NCBI GenBank assembly: GCA_904397815.1
Contig: CAJFOT010000104.1
Coordinates: 1 to 60,225, forward strand
Origin: Candidatus Paralachnospira sangeri
GTDB lineage: Bacteria; Bacillota; Clostridia; Lachnospirales; Lachnospiraceae
Length of the DNA stretch: 60,225 nucleotides
Reading direction: 5' to 3'
Both the position numbers and the translations under genes were made by a program. The notes beneath the pieces are model-generated. The model was not told the origin of the DNA, did no database searches, and worked only from the letters and a program-made list of their open reading frames with translations. Positions within the stretch are counted from its first letter, which is position 1. The number at the start of each line of letters is the position of its first letter. Of the stretch, positions 52,102-60,225 are shown piece by piece.

Positions 52102-54021
52102 ATGTCAGAAAAAGAGAAATTTGAAAATACCGGGGAACAGGATGGCAGCCGGCTGCTGCCCCTGCTGCGCCCGGCAGTAAAACAGCTGGCGGATCTCCAT
52201 CGTTCCGGCAAAGTCCATGGGAGAATCGGGCCGGAATCGATAGTAGTCCGCAATCATATCCGGTTTTGCTTCCCTCTGCCGGAAAACGCGGCGAAGGCAT
52301 ATACCGCGGAACAGAGGGTTTTCGTCAGCCTGAAAGAGCCGGAGGAGGAAAATGGTGAGCAGGAAGCCGGTGGGCAGGAAACAGGGAAGGGTGGACAGTC
52401 ATGTGACAGAGGCGAAGATCAGGCGCTGTTTTGCATTTCGCCGGAGCGTCTTTTTGCGGCGGTTCCGGCGAATCCCAGAGCGGATGTGTACAGTATGTGC
52501 GCTGTTCTGTATCAGAAGCTGACCGGGACAGAGCCGCCGGACGCCAGGAGCAGACTGGCGGGAGCAGAACTGAAACAGTTCTCTGTGCTGGCTATCGGGA
52601 TCACGGAACAGCAGGAGGCTGCCCTGATGAAAGGCTTGTCAATGATGGCACAGGACCGGTATGAGGATGGGGAACAGCTGTATCATGGGCTGTATGAAGA
52701 AGAAGCAGCAAAACATCCTGCGCTGAAAACGGGAGAGAAAAGAACAGCCGAGAGGGTGGAAAAGATATATGATTCAGGAAAAGAGAATGCTGGTTCCGTG
52801 GAGAAAAAATCTGAAACGGATACATCGGAGAAAAAGCCCTGCGGCGTCCTGCGGGAAGGCTGGCACATAAAAGATGATATTGATGAAATCGAAAAACTTT
52901 CCAGCGTCACATTTCTGGATTTTATCTCTCCGGAAGCGGAGGGAAAATGGGATGTCTCCGAGAACCGGGACGGCAGCGTGATGACGTGGCTGGAAAAGAC
53001 GGGAAGCGGGAAGGAAGAGAACTGGGCTTTGTATATCGGGGCAGACGGCGGCGTGCGGGCTGCGGCGGACAGCAGCTGGCTGTTTGCGGGATGTACGGCT
53101 TTGGCGGCTATTTCATTTAAGGGGAATTTTGACACATCCCTGACAGTCAGTATGAAACGGATGTTTTCTGGCTGTGAAAAGCTGGCTATCCTGGATGTCA
53201 GTGATTTTGATACCTGCCGGGTGGAGGATATGTCCAGTATGTTTTCAGGCTGTGAGAATTTATTGGTGTTAGATCTGAAAAATTTTGACACCTGCCGGAC
53301 AGTGAGGATGGACAGTATGTTTGCCTGCTGTAAAAATCTGTGTTATCTGAATATCAGTGGGTTCGAGACCTCTTCTGTCGTGAGCATGGCGGGAATGTTT
53401 GCGTATTGCGAAAGACTCCCGGGCTTGTCTCTGAAATATTTTGATACCTCCGCAGTGACGGAAATGCAGCGTATGTTTCTGGGCTGCGCCAGCCTGACCA
53501 CATTGGATCTCAGCAATTTTGATACCCGCTGTGTGAAGAATATGAAAAATATGTTTGAAGAATGTGTCAGTCTGACCAGCTTGAATGTAAGTGGCTTTGA
53601 TACTGCCAGGGTGACAGATATGCGCCGGATGTTTGCGGGATGTGGCAGCCTGGCCAGTCTGGACGTGAGTGGTTTTGACACTGCCCAGGTGACGGATATG
53701 GGTTGGATGTTTAAGGGCTGCGCCAGTCTGACCAGCCTGGACGTCAGCGGCTTCAATACCGCGCGGGTGACGGATATGAGCTGGATGTTTTATAAATGCG
53801 TCAGCCTGACCAGCCTGGATGTGAGCGGCTTCGATACTGCGCAGGTGACGGATATGAGTTATATGTTTTCAGGCTGTACTGGCCTGGAGAAGCTGAATCT
53901 CAGGAATTTTGACATGTCAAATGTAGAAAAGAAAGAATCAATGATTCTGGAAGAACTCCATCAGGAAGGGAAAGGCATGTGGAAACGGAAGCAGGGTCTG
54001 CTTCACCGCCTGTTCCGGTAA
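52102..54021 (+). CDS. Pseudokinase C-lobe plus BspA/DUF285 repeat protein (paralogue 1)
   Basis: 639 aa from 52102 (AAGGGAG upstream). Residues about 20-200 resemble a Ser/Thr kinase C-lobe: LRPAVKQLADLHRSGKVHG as the helix E/catalytic loop, SPERL as the APE motif, ADVYSMCAVLYQKLTGTEPP as helix F, and DRYEDGEQLYHGL. The HRD Asp and following Asn are replaced (HGRIGPES), there is no DFG, and no N-lobe with Gly-loop or Lys. A linker with GVLREGWHIKDDIDEIEKL leads into about ten BspA-type repeats ending in VTDM-x2-MF-x2-C blocks. The C-terminus is strongly basic (KGMWKRKQGLLHRLFR). No signal peptide, so probably cytoplasmic. Confidence 0.85.
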   Translation: MSEKEKFENTGEQDGSRLLPLLRPAVKQLADLHRSGKVHGRIGPESIVVRNHIRFCFPLPENAAKAYTAEQRVFVSLKEPEEENGEQEAGGQETGKGGQSCDRGEDQALFCISPERLFAAVPANPRADVYSMCAVLYQKLTGTEPPDARSRLAGAELKQFSVLAIGITEQQEAALMKGLSMMAQDRYEDGEQLYHGLYEEEAAKHPALKTGEKRTAERVEKIYDSGKENAGSVEKKSETDTSEKKPCGVLREGWHIKDDIDEIEKLSSVTFLDFISPEAEGKWDVSENRDGSVMTWLEKTGSGKEENWALYIGADGGVRAAADSSWLFAGCTALAAISFKGNFDTSLTVSMKRMFSGCEKLAILDVSDFDTCRVEDMSSMFSGCENLLVLDLKNFDTCRTVRMDSMFACCKNLCYLNISGFETSSVVSMAGMFAYCERLPGLSLKYFDTSAVTEMQRMFLGCASLTTLDLSNFDTRCVKNMKNMFEECVSLTSLNVSGFDTARVTDMRRMFAGCGSLASLDVSGFDTAQVTDMGWMFKGCASLTSLDVSGFNTARVTDMSWMFYKCVSLTSLDVSGFDTAQVTDMSYMFSGCTGLEKLNLRNFDMSNVEKKESMILEELHQEGKGMWKRKQGLLHRLFR

Positions 54022-54119
54022 AGAACAGGGCGGAAAACAGGGGTGAGAAATAAGATGAGAGAGAAGGGCGACCAGATGAAAGGCCAGAGCCGGCCCGGAG
54101 TGAAAATAAATAAGGAGGA

Positions 54120-55125
54120 GTGGATAGGGCATTGGATCATGAGAACAAGGAAAAGGCAGCGGCAGATGCCGGACGGATACTGTTTTTGCTGCGCCCGGCG
54201 GTAAAGCGGCTGGCTGATCTCCATCATATGGGCAAAGTCCACGGAGGGATCCGTCCGGAGTCGGTGGTGATCCGCAATCATATCCGGTTTTGTTTTCCAT
54301 TGCCGGACAATGCGGCAATGGCATATACCACAGAACAAAGGGTATTCGTCAGCCTGGAAGCCGTCTCTTGTTCTGTATCCCGCCGGAATTGCTTTTTGCG
54401 GAGATTCCGGTGAATCTCAGAGTGGATGTGTATAGTATGTGCGCCGGCCTGCATCAGAGACTAACTGGGACAGAACCGGCAGACGCCAGGAGCAGGCTGG
54501 CGGCAGCGGAGCTGAAAAAACCTTTCGAGCTGGGAGTCAGGATCAGAGAGCGGTAGGAAGCGGCCCTGATGAGAGGATTATCCATACTGGGCCAGGATCG
54601 GTATGAAGACGGAGGCGAGTTGTATCGTGAACTGTATGAAGAAGTAAGGACAGAAAACCGATATGTACCGGAAACGGATGGAAAAGAAACAGCTGAAAAA
54701 GCAGAAAAAGAGCATGATTCTGAGCAGGAGACAGCAGGTTCCGGAGGGGGAAATCCGAAAGTGATATGCCAGAGAAAAGGCCCGGCGGCGCCCTGCGAGA
54801 GGGCTGGCAGGTAACGGATGATGTTCAGGAGATAGAAAAACTGCGCGGCATTACATTTCTGAACAGAATATCTCCGGAAGCGGAGAAAAAGTGGGACGTC
54901 TCTCAAAACCGGGAAGGCAGCGTTATGGCCATGCTGGAGAAACAGGGCAGCGGAGACGGGGAATATTATGAGCTGTATATCGGGGCAGAAGGCGGTGTGC
55001 AGGCGACTGCTGACAGCAGAGGGCTGTTTCCGTTTGGAGAAGCCGGAAACGAAAGCATGGACAGAGAAAATGAAAGTCGATCTGGGGTTGACACGGAAAG
55101 AGAATATCTGATGGAGGTGAGCTGA
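54120..55125 (+). pseudogene. Decayed pseudokinase paralogue 2 (frameshifts, nonsense codon, repeats lost)
   Basis: The kinase-like start (LLRPAVKRLADLHHMGKVHG, IRFCFPLPDNAA) is intact to about 54355, then the frame changes (LLFCIPPELLFAEIPVN, VDVYSMCAGLHQRLTGTEP). A TAG at 54554-54556 replaces the Gln of the QEAALMKG motif. Near 54760 the frame shifts again into REGWQVTDDVQEIEKLRG. It then ends at 55125 after YIGAEGGV without any BspA repeats. The acidic linker present in paralogues 1 and 6 is also missing. At least three lesions make it non-functional. Confidence 0.85.
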
Positions 55126-55126
55126 G

Positions 55127-56446
55127 ATGGGAGATAACAGAAATCAGCTATATAAAAATATAACAGCCAGCCAGGCGATGGCACTGCTGCGTCCGGCAGC
55201 GCTGGAGCTGGCAGACGTTCATGCCCGTGGGGAAATTTACGGCAATATCAGCCCGGAATCCATTATGGTATCGGATATCCGGTTTTGTTTTCCCCTTTCG
55301 GAGAAAACGGCGAGGACATACGATACGGATCAGAAGGTTTTTATCCGCCTTCTGCCGCCGGAAAAGGATAGGAAAGAGCAGGCCGGGGCGGACAGCCCGG
55401 GAGGCAGCGGAAGCGGCGCCAGAAGACGGGACGCTTATATTCCCCTGGAGCAGCTGATCCCCGGCGGACGACCGGATTCCAGAGCGGATGTGTACAGTCT
55501 GTGTGCTGTTTTTTACCAGATTATCACAGGAACGGAGCCGCCGACCCCTCAGAGCCGGATCAGCGGCGTAAAGCTGAAAAGCCCCTCAGAGTTGGGGATA
55601 GAGATTCCTCCCTCCCAGGAGGCGGCCCTGATGAAAGGGCTGGCGGAGATGAGCCGGGACAGATATGCCGATGGAGGAGAACTGTACCGGGCGTTGTACG
55701 GCGGGACAGAGGAACGTAAGAAAAATTTTTTGCGTGATGGATGGAAAATTGAGGATGATGTGGATGAGATCGAGAAGCTGCGGACAGTGACCTTCCTGGA
55801 TTATATTCCCCGGACAGAGGAGGAGAAATGGGATGTGTCTGAAAACGAGGATGGCAGCGTGATGGCCTGGATGGAAAAAGGGGATGAGGGATATAACCTG
55901 TATGTAGGCAGTGATGGCGTGATTATGGCAGGGGAGTACTGCGACTGGATGTTTTCCGGATGTAAAAACCTGACATCGGTAGATTTTGGAAAAAATTTTA
56001 ATACCTCTCAGGTGACAGGTATGAGCTTTATGTTTGTTCAGTGCGGCAGCCTGAAGGAACTGGATCTCAGCGGTTTTGATACCTCCCAGGTGACGGATAT
56101 GAATTCTATGTTTGATGGGTGCAGAAGTCTGGTTAAGTTGGATGTCAGCAGCTTTGATACCTCTCAGGTAACGGATATGCGTCATATGTTTGCTCGGTGC
56201 GTCAGCCTGGAGAAGCTGGATGTCAGTTGTTTTGATACTTCCCGGGTGAAAAATATGGACTTTATGTTTGATCGGTGCGAAAGCCTGGTTAAGTTGGATG
56301 TCGGCGGTTTTGATACCTCCCGGGTGACGGGTATGAGCTATATGTTTGCTCATTGCAGTAGCTTGGAAGAACTGGATCTCAGCAGCTTCGACATGTCGAA
56401 GCTGAAGAGCAGACAAGGGATGCTGACCGGCACCAGATGGGGGTAA
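55127..56446 (+). CDS. Pseudokinase C-lobe plus BspA repeat protein (paralogue 3)
   Basis: 439 aa. Kinase-like region: LLRPAALELADVHARGEIYG (catalytic HRD position reads YGN), NISPESIMV, then ADVYSLCAVFYQIITGTEPPT and RDRYADGGELYRALYG. The conserved middle segment (LRDGWKIEDDVDEIEKLRTV) joins about five BspA repeats, each with FDTSQVTDM or FDTSRVKNM and MF-x3-C. It ends in a short basic helix. The start has GGAGGTGA upstream and directly follows the pseudogene. Intact, so probably functional. Confidence 0.87.
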   Translation: MGDNRNQLYKNITASQAMALLRPAALELADVHARGEIYGNISPESIMVSDIRFCFPLSEKTARTYDTDQKVFIRLLPPEKDRKEQAGADSPGGSGSGARRRDAYIPLEQLIPGGRPDSRADVYSLCAVFYQIITGTEPPTPQSRISGVKLKSPSELGIEIPPSQEAALMKGLAEMSRDRYADGGELYRALYGGTEERKKNFLRDGWKIEDDVDEIEKLRTVTFLDYIPRTEEEKWDVSENEDGSVMAWMEKGDEGYNLYVGSDGVIMAGEYCDWMFSGCKNLTSVDFGKNFNTSQVTGMSFMFVQCGSLKELDLSGFDTSQVTDMNSMFDGCRSLVKLDVSSFDTSQVTDMRHMFARCVSLEKLDVSCFDTSRVKNMDFMFDRCESLVKLDVGGFDTSRVTGMSYMFAHCSSLEELDLSSFDMSKLKSRQGMLTGTRWG

Positions 56447-56519
56447 GACGTGTCTTGACGGTTCTGGCGGGAGAGAAACAGGCCGGTTGTAACCGTGAAG
56501 GGCCGGGAGGAGGTTTGAG

Positions 56520-56786
56520 ATGGATCAGAATTTGTATGCAGGAGAAACACTGAAAAGTTTTCTGGAGCACAAGAGGCGTCTGGAACCCTCCGTTCTTCTG
56601 AAGGTGATGGAGCCTGTGGCGAGGAAATTGGCTCTGCTCCACAGGGAGGGGCAAGATGGAGGGTATTTTCCTCTGGAAGCCTGTGTGGACAGGCCACAGA
56701 TCGGATCCCGACCGGATGTCTGCAGTCTGTGCGCGGTGATGTATGAGGCGCTGACAGGAAGGCCTGTGCTGTCCATAAAGAAGTGA
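56520..56786 (+). CDS. Truncated pseudokinase fragment (paralogue 4)
   Basis: 88 aa. It keeps a different N-terminus (LYAGETLKSFLEHKRRLEP), the helix-E part (VMEPVARKLALLHREGQDGGYFP) and, after an internal deletion, the helix-F motif (RPDVCSLCAVMYEALTGRP). The HRD-like loop, linker and all BspA repeats are gone. It has a good GGAGG site and could be expressed, but looks like a deletion relic. The following 247 bp (56787-57033) hold no recognisable gene. Confidence 0.65.
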   Translation: MDQNLYAGETLKSFLEHKRRLEPSVLLKVMEPVARKLALLHREGQDGGYFPLEACVDRPQIGSRPDVCSLCAVMYEALTGRPVLSIKK

Positions 56787-57033
56787 ATAGGCGGCGCGGA
56801 TCTGGTGTCTCCTTCTGCCCCAGAAAGGCGAAAAACATCCATTCCGGAAATAAGAAAACAGTAAAGGAAACAGCGGCTCTAAAAAAGAAAGAGCAGTCAG
56901 GAACAGATCCAGTATTTCGGCATTAAGCGGGCGAAGAAAAACTTCCTAAGAACGACATTGCTGGCTTCGATGAATCATCCGGTTCCAGACCGGGTGTGGT
57001 AAAAGAAAGCGAAGATAAAATCGGGAGGATTAT

Positions 57034-58314
57034 ATGGAAAAAGACAGGATAAATACTGAGGGAAGAACCTTAACCCATGCCATCGGAAACAGGCCGGCGG
57101 AGGAAAAAACAGTATTCCGTCTGATGGAACCGATCGTGTCTGCCGCGGCCCGGCTCCATCAGGCTGGCGGTTATTATGGAAATATTGGGCCGGGCAGCAT
57201 CGTGATCCATGACAGAGTGTGGCTGTGCCATACGCTGCCGTTTCATCAGCCCGGTTCGGAAAAATGGAGAAAGGGCACGGATGGGTCAGAGACAGCGCCG
57301 CCTGTTGTTTCTCTCTTATACAGGAATCGTCCGGAAGATGACAACGAGACATTCTGTATACCTGTGGAGGAGTACCTGGGCGGGGAGATGCCCGGCCCAT
57401 GGTCAGACGTATACAGCATATGCGCGGTGATCTACAGCATGCTGACAGGCCGCCGGCCCGCGGATGTAAAAGGCCGGATGCGGGGCGAGCGGCTGGAACC
57501 ACCCTCCCGGCTGGGCGTGTCCATTGGGGCGAACAGGGAGAGAGCGCTGATGAAAGGGCTGGAGATCATTCAGAAGGACAGGTGGCAGAACGGTCAGGAA
57601 TTGTATCAGGCTTTGTTTGAGGAAGAGAATGACACTGTCACAGTCACAGCTCCGATGGAAGAAAAGGGCAAAGCGAAAAAGAACCGGAATATATTGATGC
57701 GGCAGAAGAGAAACGGGCGTATGCTGGATACGGTTGTATGGTGTTCGGAAATTTGGTCTGTGTCGTTTCTGGATACCCTGGCAGGAAAACCTCAGCGATA
57801 TTGGGATGTATCGGAACAGAAGGACGGCAGTGTGCTGGCATGGGTACAGGAGCGGAATGACGGCTATGATTTTTACATTGCCGGCGAAGGCGGTGTGGCC
57901 GGAAATCCGGACAGCAGCAGTCTGTTTAAGGACTGTTACCGGATGCGGTCGGTGAAGTTCGGCGGCTGCTTTGATACCTCCCGGATAACGGATATGTGCG
58001 GGATGTTTGACGGCTGCGCCAGCCTGGAAGAACTGGATGTCAGCAGTTTTGATACGTCAGCTGTGACAAATATGATCAGCATGTTTTACGGCTGCGTCAG
58101 TCTGACCGAGCTGGATCTGAGCGGTTTTGACACAGCGGCGGTGACGGATATGACCAGTATGTTTTACGGCTGCCGCAGACTGGTCCGGCTGGATGCCGGC
58201 GGATTTTCCATGAAACAGGTGAAGCGTACCAGCGGCATGTTTACGGGCTGCCCTGCTTTGAAAGGGACGGCTGTGAAAGGGATTGATCTGGACAGGATCA
58301 AAAAGGGACATTGA
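57034..58314 (+). CDS. Pseudokinase C-lobe plus BspA repeat protein (paralogue 5)
   Basis: 426 aa. Most divergent member: LMEPIVSAAARLHQAGGYYGNIGPGSIVI (quoted in parts: helix E then GPGSIVI), SDVYSICAVIYSMLTGRRP and KDRWQNGQELYQALF mark the kinase-like lobe, with Tyr-Gly-Asn in place of HRD. A Lys-rich linker precedes four BspA repeats (FDTSRITDM, FDTSAVTNM, FDTAAVTDM and FSMKQVKRT blocks). RBS GGGAGG. It lacks the acidic linker of paralogues 1 and 6. Confidence 0.86.
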   Translation: MEKDRINTEGRTLTHAIGNRPAEEKTVFRLMEPIVSAAARLHQAGGYYGNIGPGSIVIHDRVWLCHTLPFHQPGSEKWRKGTDGSETAPPVVSLLYRNRPEDDNETFCIPVEEYLGGEMPGPWSDVYSICAVIYSMLTGRRPADVKGRMRGERLEPPSRLGVSIGANRERALMKGLEIIQKDRWQNGQELYQALFEEENDTVTVTAPMEEKGKAKKNRNILMRQKRNGRMLDTVVWCSEIWSVSFLDTLAGKPQRYWDVSEQKDGSVLAWVQERNDGYDFYIAGEGGVAGNPDSSSLFKDCYRMRSVKFGGCFDTSRITDMCGMFDGCASLEELDVSSFDTSAVTNMISMFYGCVSLTELDLSGFDTAAVTDMTSMFYGCRRLVRLDAGGFSMKQVKRTSGMFTGCPALKGTAVKGIDLDRIKKGH

Positions 58315-58323
58315 GAAATTTTG

Positions 58324-58380
58324 GATACCGGCGGTTTTAATACCTCTAAGGCGACCGGCCGGGAAAATATGATGTGGGGG
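58324..58380 (+). pseudogene. Relic of one BspA repeat after paralogue 5
   Basis: Just beyond the paralogue 5 stop the sequence still reads as a decayed repeat (LDTGGFNTSKATGRENMMW), comparable to the LDVSGFDTxxVTxM-x2-MF pattern. It is what remains of a longer repeat array or of another deleted member. Confidence 0.6.
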
Positions 58381-58391
58381 ACGAAGGGAGA

Positions 58392-60225
58392 ATGACTTTG
58401 GAAAGAGAAAGAAATCAGAAAGAAACGACAGATGGCCGGATGCTGTTCCTGCTGCGCCCGGCGGTAAAACAGCTGGCTGATCTCCACCGTTCCGGTAAAA
58501 TCCACGGGAAAATCGGGCCGGAATCGGTGGTGATCCGTAACCATATCCGATTTTGCTTTCCCCTGCCGGAAAATGCGGCGAAGGCATATACTGCGGAACA
58601 GAAGGTTTTCGTTAGCCTGAAGGAGGCGGAGAAAAAAAACGGTGAACAGGAAGCTGGTGGACAGGAAACAGGGAAGGTCTGCCAGTCCGGCAGTCACGGC
58701 GAAGGCCAGGCGTTGTTCTGCATCCCGCCGGAGCAGCTCTTGGCGGCGGTTCCGGCAAATTCCGGGACAGATGTGTACAGTATGTGCGCTGTTCTGTATC
58801 AGAAGCTGACCGGAACGGAACCGCCGGATGCCAGGAGCAGGCTGGCGGGAGTGGAACTGAAAAAGCCTTCTGAGCTGGGAGTCAGGATAGCAGAAAAGCA
58901 GGAGGCCGCATTAATGAAGGGCTTGTCGCCGCTGGGACAGGATAGGTATGCTGATGCGATCCAGTTGTATAATGGGTTGTATGCAGAGGGTACAAAGACA
59001 AAATTCGGCGGGATGCTGAGGGAAGGATGGAGGATCAGATACGATGTGGTGGCGACTGAACAGCTGCAAAGTATTACATTTCTGGATTTCATATCTCTGG
59101 AAGCGGCTGGAAAATGGGATGTTTCTGAAAAAAGAGATGGCAGTGTGATGGCATGGCTGGAAAAGACGGACAGAGGCGAAGAAAAATGTTATGATCTGTA
59201 TATCGGCGCAGAAGGCGGCGTGCAGGCAGCGAAAAACAGTTGGGGGTTGTTTCAGGGCTGCGATAAGGTAGAAAAAATTCTCTTCCATGGTAATTTCGAT
59301 ACTTCTCAGGTAACAAATATGGGCCAGATGTTCGATGGCTGCAGTAGCCTGAGTGTTTTGGATGTGAGCGGCTTCGATACTGCGCAGGTAACAAATATGG
59401 GATGGATGTTTGATGGCTGCGGCAGTCTGAGTGTTCTGGATGTGAGCAGTTTCGATACCGCACAGGTAACCAATATGAGAGGGATGTTTAAAGGCTGCAG
59501 TGGTTTGAGTGTCCTGGATGTGAGCGGCTTCGATACCGCGCAGGTAACCAATATGAGCGAAATGTTTAATGACTGCAGCAGTCTGAGTGTCCTGGATGTG
59601 AGCAGCTTCGATACCGCTCGGGTAACCGATATGGCAGCGATGTTTAATGGCTGCAGCAGTCTGAGTGTCCTGGATGTGAGCGGCTTCGATACCGCGCAGG
59701 TAATCCATATGAGTTGGATGTTTAAAGGCTGCAATGATCTGAATGTCCTGGATGTGAGCGGCTTCGATACCGCTCGGGTAACTGATATGACAGTGATGTT
59801 TAGTGGCTGTAAAAGTTTGAGTGTCCTGGATGTGAGCGGCTTCGATACCGCGCAGGTAACCAATATGAGAGAGATGTTTAATGACTGCAGCAGTCTAAGT
59901 GTCCTGGATGTGAGCGGTTTCGATACTGCGCAGGTAACTAATATGGGATGGATGTTTAAAGGCTGCAGCAGTCTGAGTGTCCTGGATGTGAGCGGCTTCG
60001 ATACTGCTCGGGTAACCGATATGGCAGTGATGTTTGCTGACTGCAGTAGCATGAGTGCTCTGGATGTGAGCGGCTTCGATACTGCCCAGGTAATCTATAT
60101 GAGTGGGATGTTTAAAGGCTGCAGTGGTTTGAGTGTCCTGGATGTGAGCGGCTTTGATACTGCGCAGGTAACCGATATGGGATGGATGTTTAAAGGCTGT
60201 AGCAGCCTGAGTGTTTTGGATGTGA
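58392..60225 (+). CDS. Pseudokinase C-lobe plus long BspA repeat array (paralogue 6, runs off window)
   Basis: Open for 611 codons to the window end. The kinase-like part is very close to paralogue 1 (LRPAVKQLADLHRSGKIHG, GPESVVIRNHIRFCFPLP, TDVYSMCAVLYQKLTGTEP), including the Gly/Glu-rich linker. The conserved LREGWRIRYDV segment and YIGAEGGV follow, then at least twelve 26-residue BspA repeats from 59295. GAAGGGAG lies immediately before the ATG at 58392, and a TTG six bases later would be better spaced. No signal peptide. Confidence 0.85.
   Translation, partial: MTLERERNQKETTDGRMLFLLRPAVKQLADLHRSGKIHGKIGPESVVIRNHIRFCFPLPENAAKAYTAEQKVFVSLKEAEKKNGEQEAGGQETGKVCQSGSHGEGQALFCIPPEQLLAAVPANSGTDVYSMCAVLYQKLTGTEPPDARSRLAGVELKKPSELGVRIAEKQEAALMKGLSPLGQDRYADAIQLYNGLYAEGTKTKFGGMLREGWRIRYDVVATEQLQSITFLDFISLEAAGKWDVSEKRDGSVMAWLEKTDRGEEKCYDLYIGAEGGVQAAKNSWGLFQGCDKVEKILFHGNFDTSQVTNMGQMFDGCSSLSVLDVSGFDTAQVTNMGWMFDGCGSLSVLDVSSFDTAQVTNMRGMFKGCSGLSVLDVSGFDTAQVTNMSEMFNDCSSLSVLDVSSFDTARVTDMAAMFNGCSSLSVLDVSGFDTAQVIHMSWMFKGCNDLNVLDVSGFDTARVTDMTVMFSGCKSLSVLDVSGFDTAQVTNMREMFNDCSSLSVLDVSGFDTAQVTNMGWMFKGCSSLSVLDVSGFDTARVTDMAVMFADCSSMSALDVSGFDTAQVIYMSGMFKGCSGLSVLDVSGFDTAQVTDMGWMFKGCSSLSVLDV
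59295..60225 (+). repeat. Tandem 78-bp coding repeats (at least 12 units, continues beyond window)
   Basis: Units of exactly 78 bp begin with TTCGATAC at 59295, 59373 and every 78 bp onward. At protein level each is FDT-x2-V-x2-M-x2-MF-x2-C-x2-L-x-VLDVS-x. Framework codons are nearly identical between units, while the x positions differ, so the array is both homogenised and locally variable. Paralogue 1 carries an older, more diverged array of the same unit. Confidence 0.9.

Noticed and set aside
59306-60052. Long minus-strand open frame opposite the repeat array
   Set aside because: It is a by-product of the periodic codons on the plus strand. Its product is a repeated, low-information sequence with no ribosome site.
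59295-60225. CRISPR-like or satellite array (regular direct repeats with variable segments)
   Set aside because: The 78-bp units are in frame, encode BspA/DUF285 repeats throughout and have no constant repeat/unique spacer division; no cas genes nearby.
1-60225. tRNA and rRNA genes, insertion sequences with transposase, integrases
   Set aside because: I looked for tRNA T-loop/CCA-like ends, rRNA landmarks and DDE or serine/tyrosine recombinase motifs and saw none; the Rpn-family nuclease is the only transposase-like gene.

Overview
The window looks like a chromosomal segment of an anaerobic Firmicute, most likely a gut-type Lachnospiraceae (Clostridia). The basis is consensus sigma-A promoters, strong AGGAGG ribosome sites, a hybrid cluster protein, long-form HPF, a UPF0735-hom-tex block, ribose-type ABC operons and typical clostridial protein sequences. 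Base composition is close to even by eye. The 24-35 kb sugar region is visibly more AT-rich, and the 42-52 kb operon more GC-rich.

Layout. 0-2.6 kb: hcp (minus) facing a Crp/Fnr regulator across a shared palindromic operator. 2.7-9.7 kb: a dpp/opp-type peptide ABC operon ending in an M32 carboxypeptidase, followed by an amidohydrolase (minus). 11.7-16.3 kb: DegV, an SDR, thioredoxin reductase and a secreted SH3-NlpC/P60 hydrolase. 16.5-17.7 kb: a beta-lactamase-family lipoprotein gene broken near its 3' end. 17.75-18.0 kb: a probable structured ncRNA with its own promoter and hairpin. 18.2-23.8 kb: a GNAT enzyme, hpf, a DnaA-box cluster, secA, and prfB with an unusual frameshift region. 24-34.6 kb: a ribose-type ABC importer with a catabolic cluster (two URO-D-family proteins, two dehydrogenases, a GntR regulator, a lactonase and a sugar-isomerase-like protein), then an Rpn-family nuclease. 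35.8-39.6 kb: ACT protein, hom, tex. 40-41.9 kb: a vWA protein and a macro-domain gene split by one in-frame UGA.

The most unusual part is 42.1-60.2 kb. A nine-gene, tightly coupled operon encodes an orphan 635-aa protein, an Hsp70-like ATPase, a long coiled-coil protein, a zinc-ribbon protein, a four-helix membrane protein, a helical protein starting with a probable amphipathic segment, two paralogous small helical proteins resembling ESCRT-III (Snf7/CHMP), and an AAA+ ATPase. The AAA+ protein has a three-helix MIT-like N-terminus, a Vps4-class AAA core and a Vps4-like C-terminal tail. I infer a bacterial ESCRT-III/Vps4-like membrane-remodelling machine linked to an Hsp70-like ATPase.

The operon is followed by a tandem family of at least six related genes or relics. 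Each full-length member couples a kinase C-lobe that lacks the catalytic Asp and the N-lobe (a pseudokinase) to BspA/DUF285 leucine-rich repeats, with no signal peptide. Two members are decayed. The last runs off the window inside at least twelve 78-bp repeats whose scaffold is constant and whose few exposed positions vary. This is the best candidate for an undescribed system.

A second structural theme is a dispersed non-coding repeat family with long inverted arms and a shared 21-base core. It occurs at about 1-195, 9733-10190 and 39650-40010. Each copy lies at the 3' end of a gene, and two of the three lie between convergent genes. All calls are from reading the sequence; no database search or structure prediction was run.
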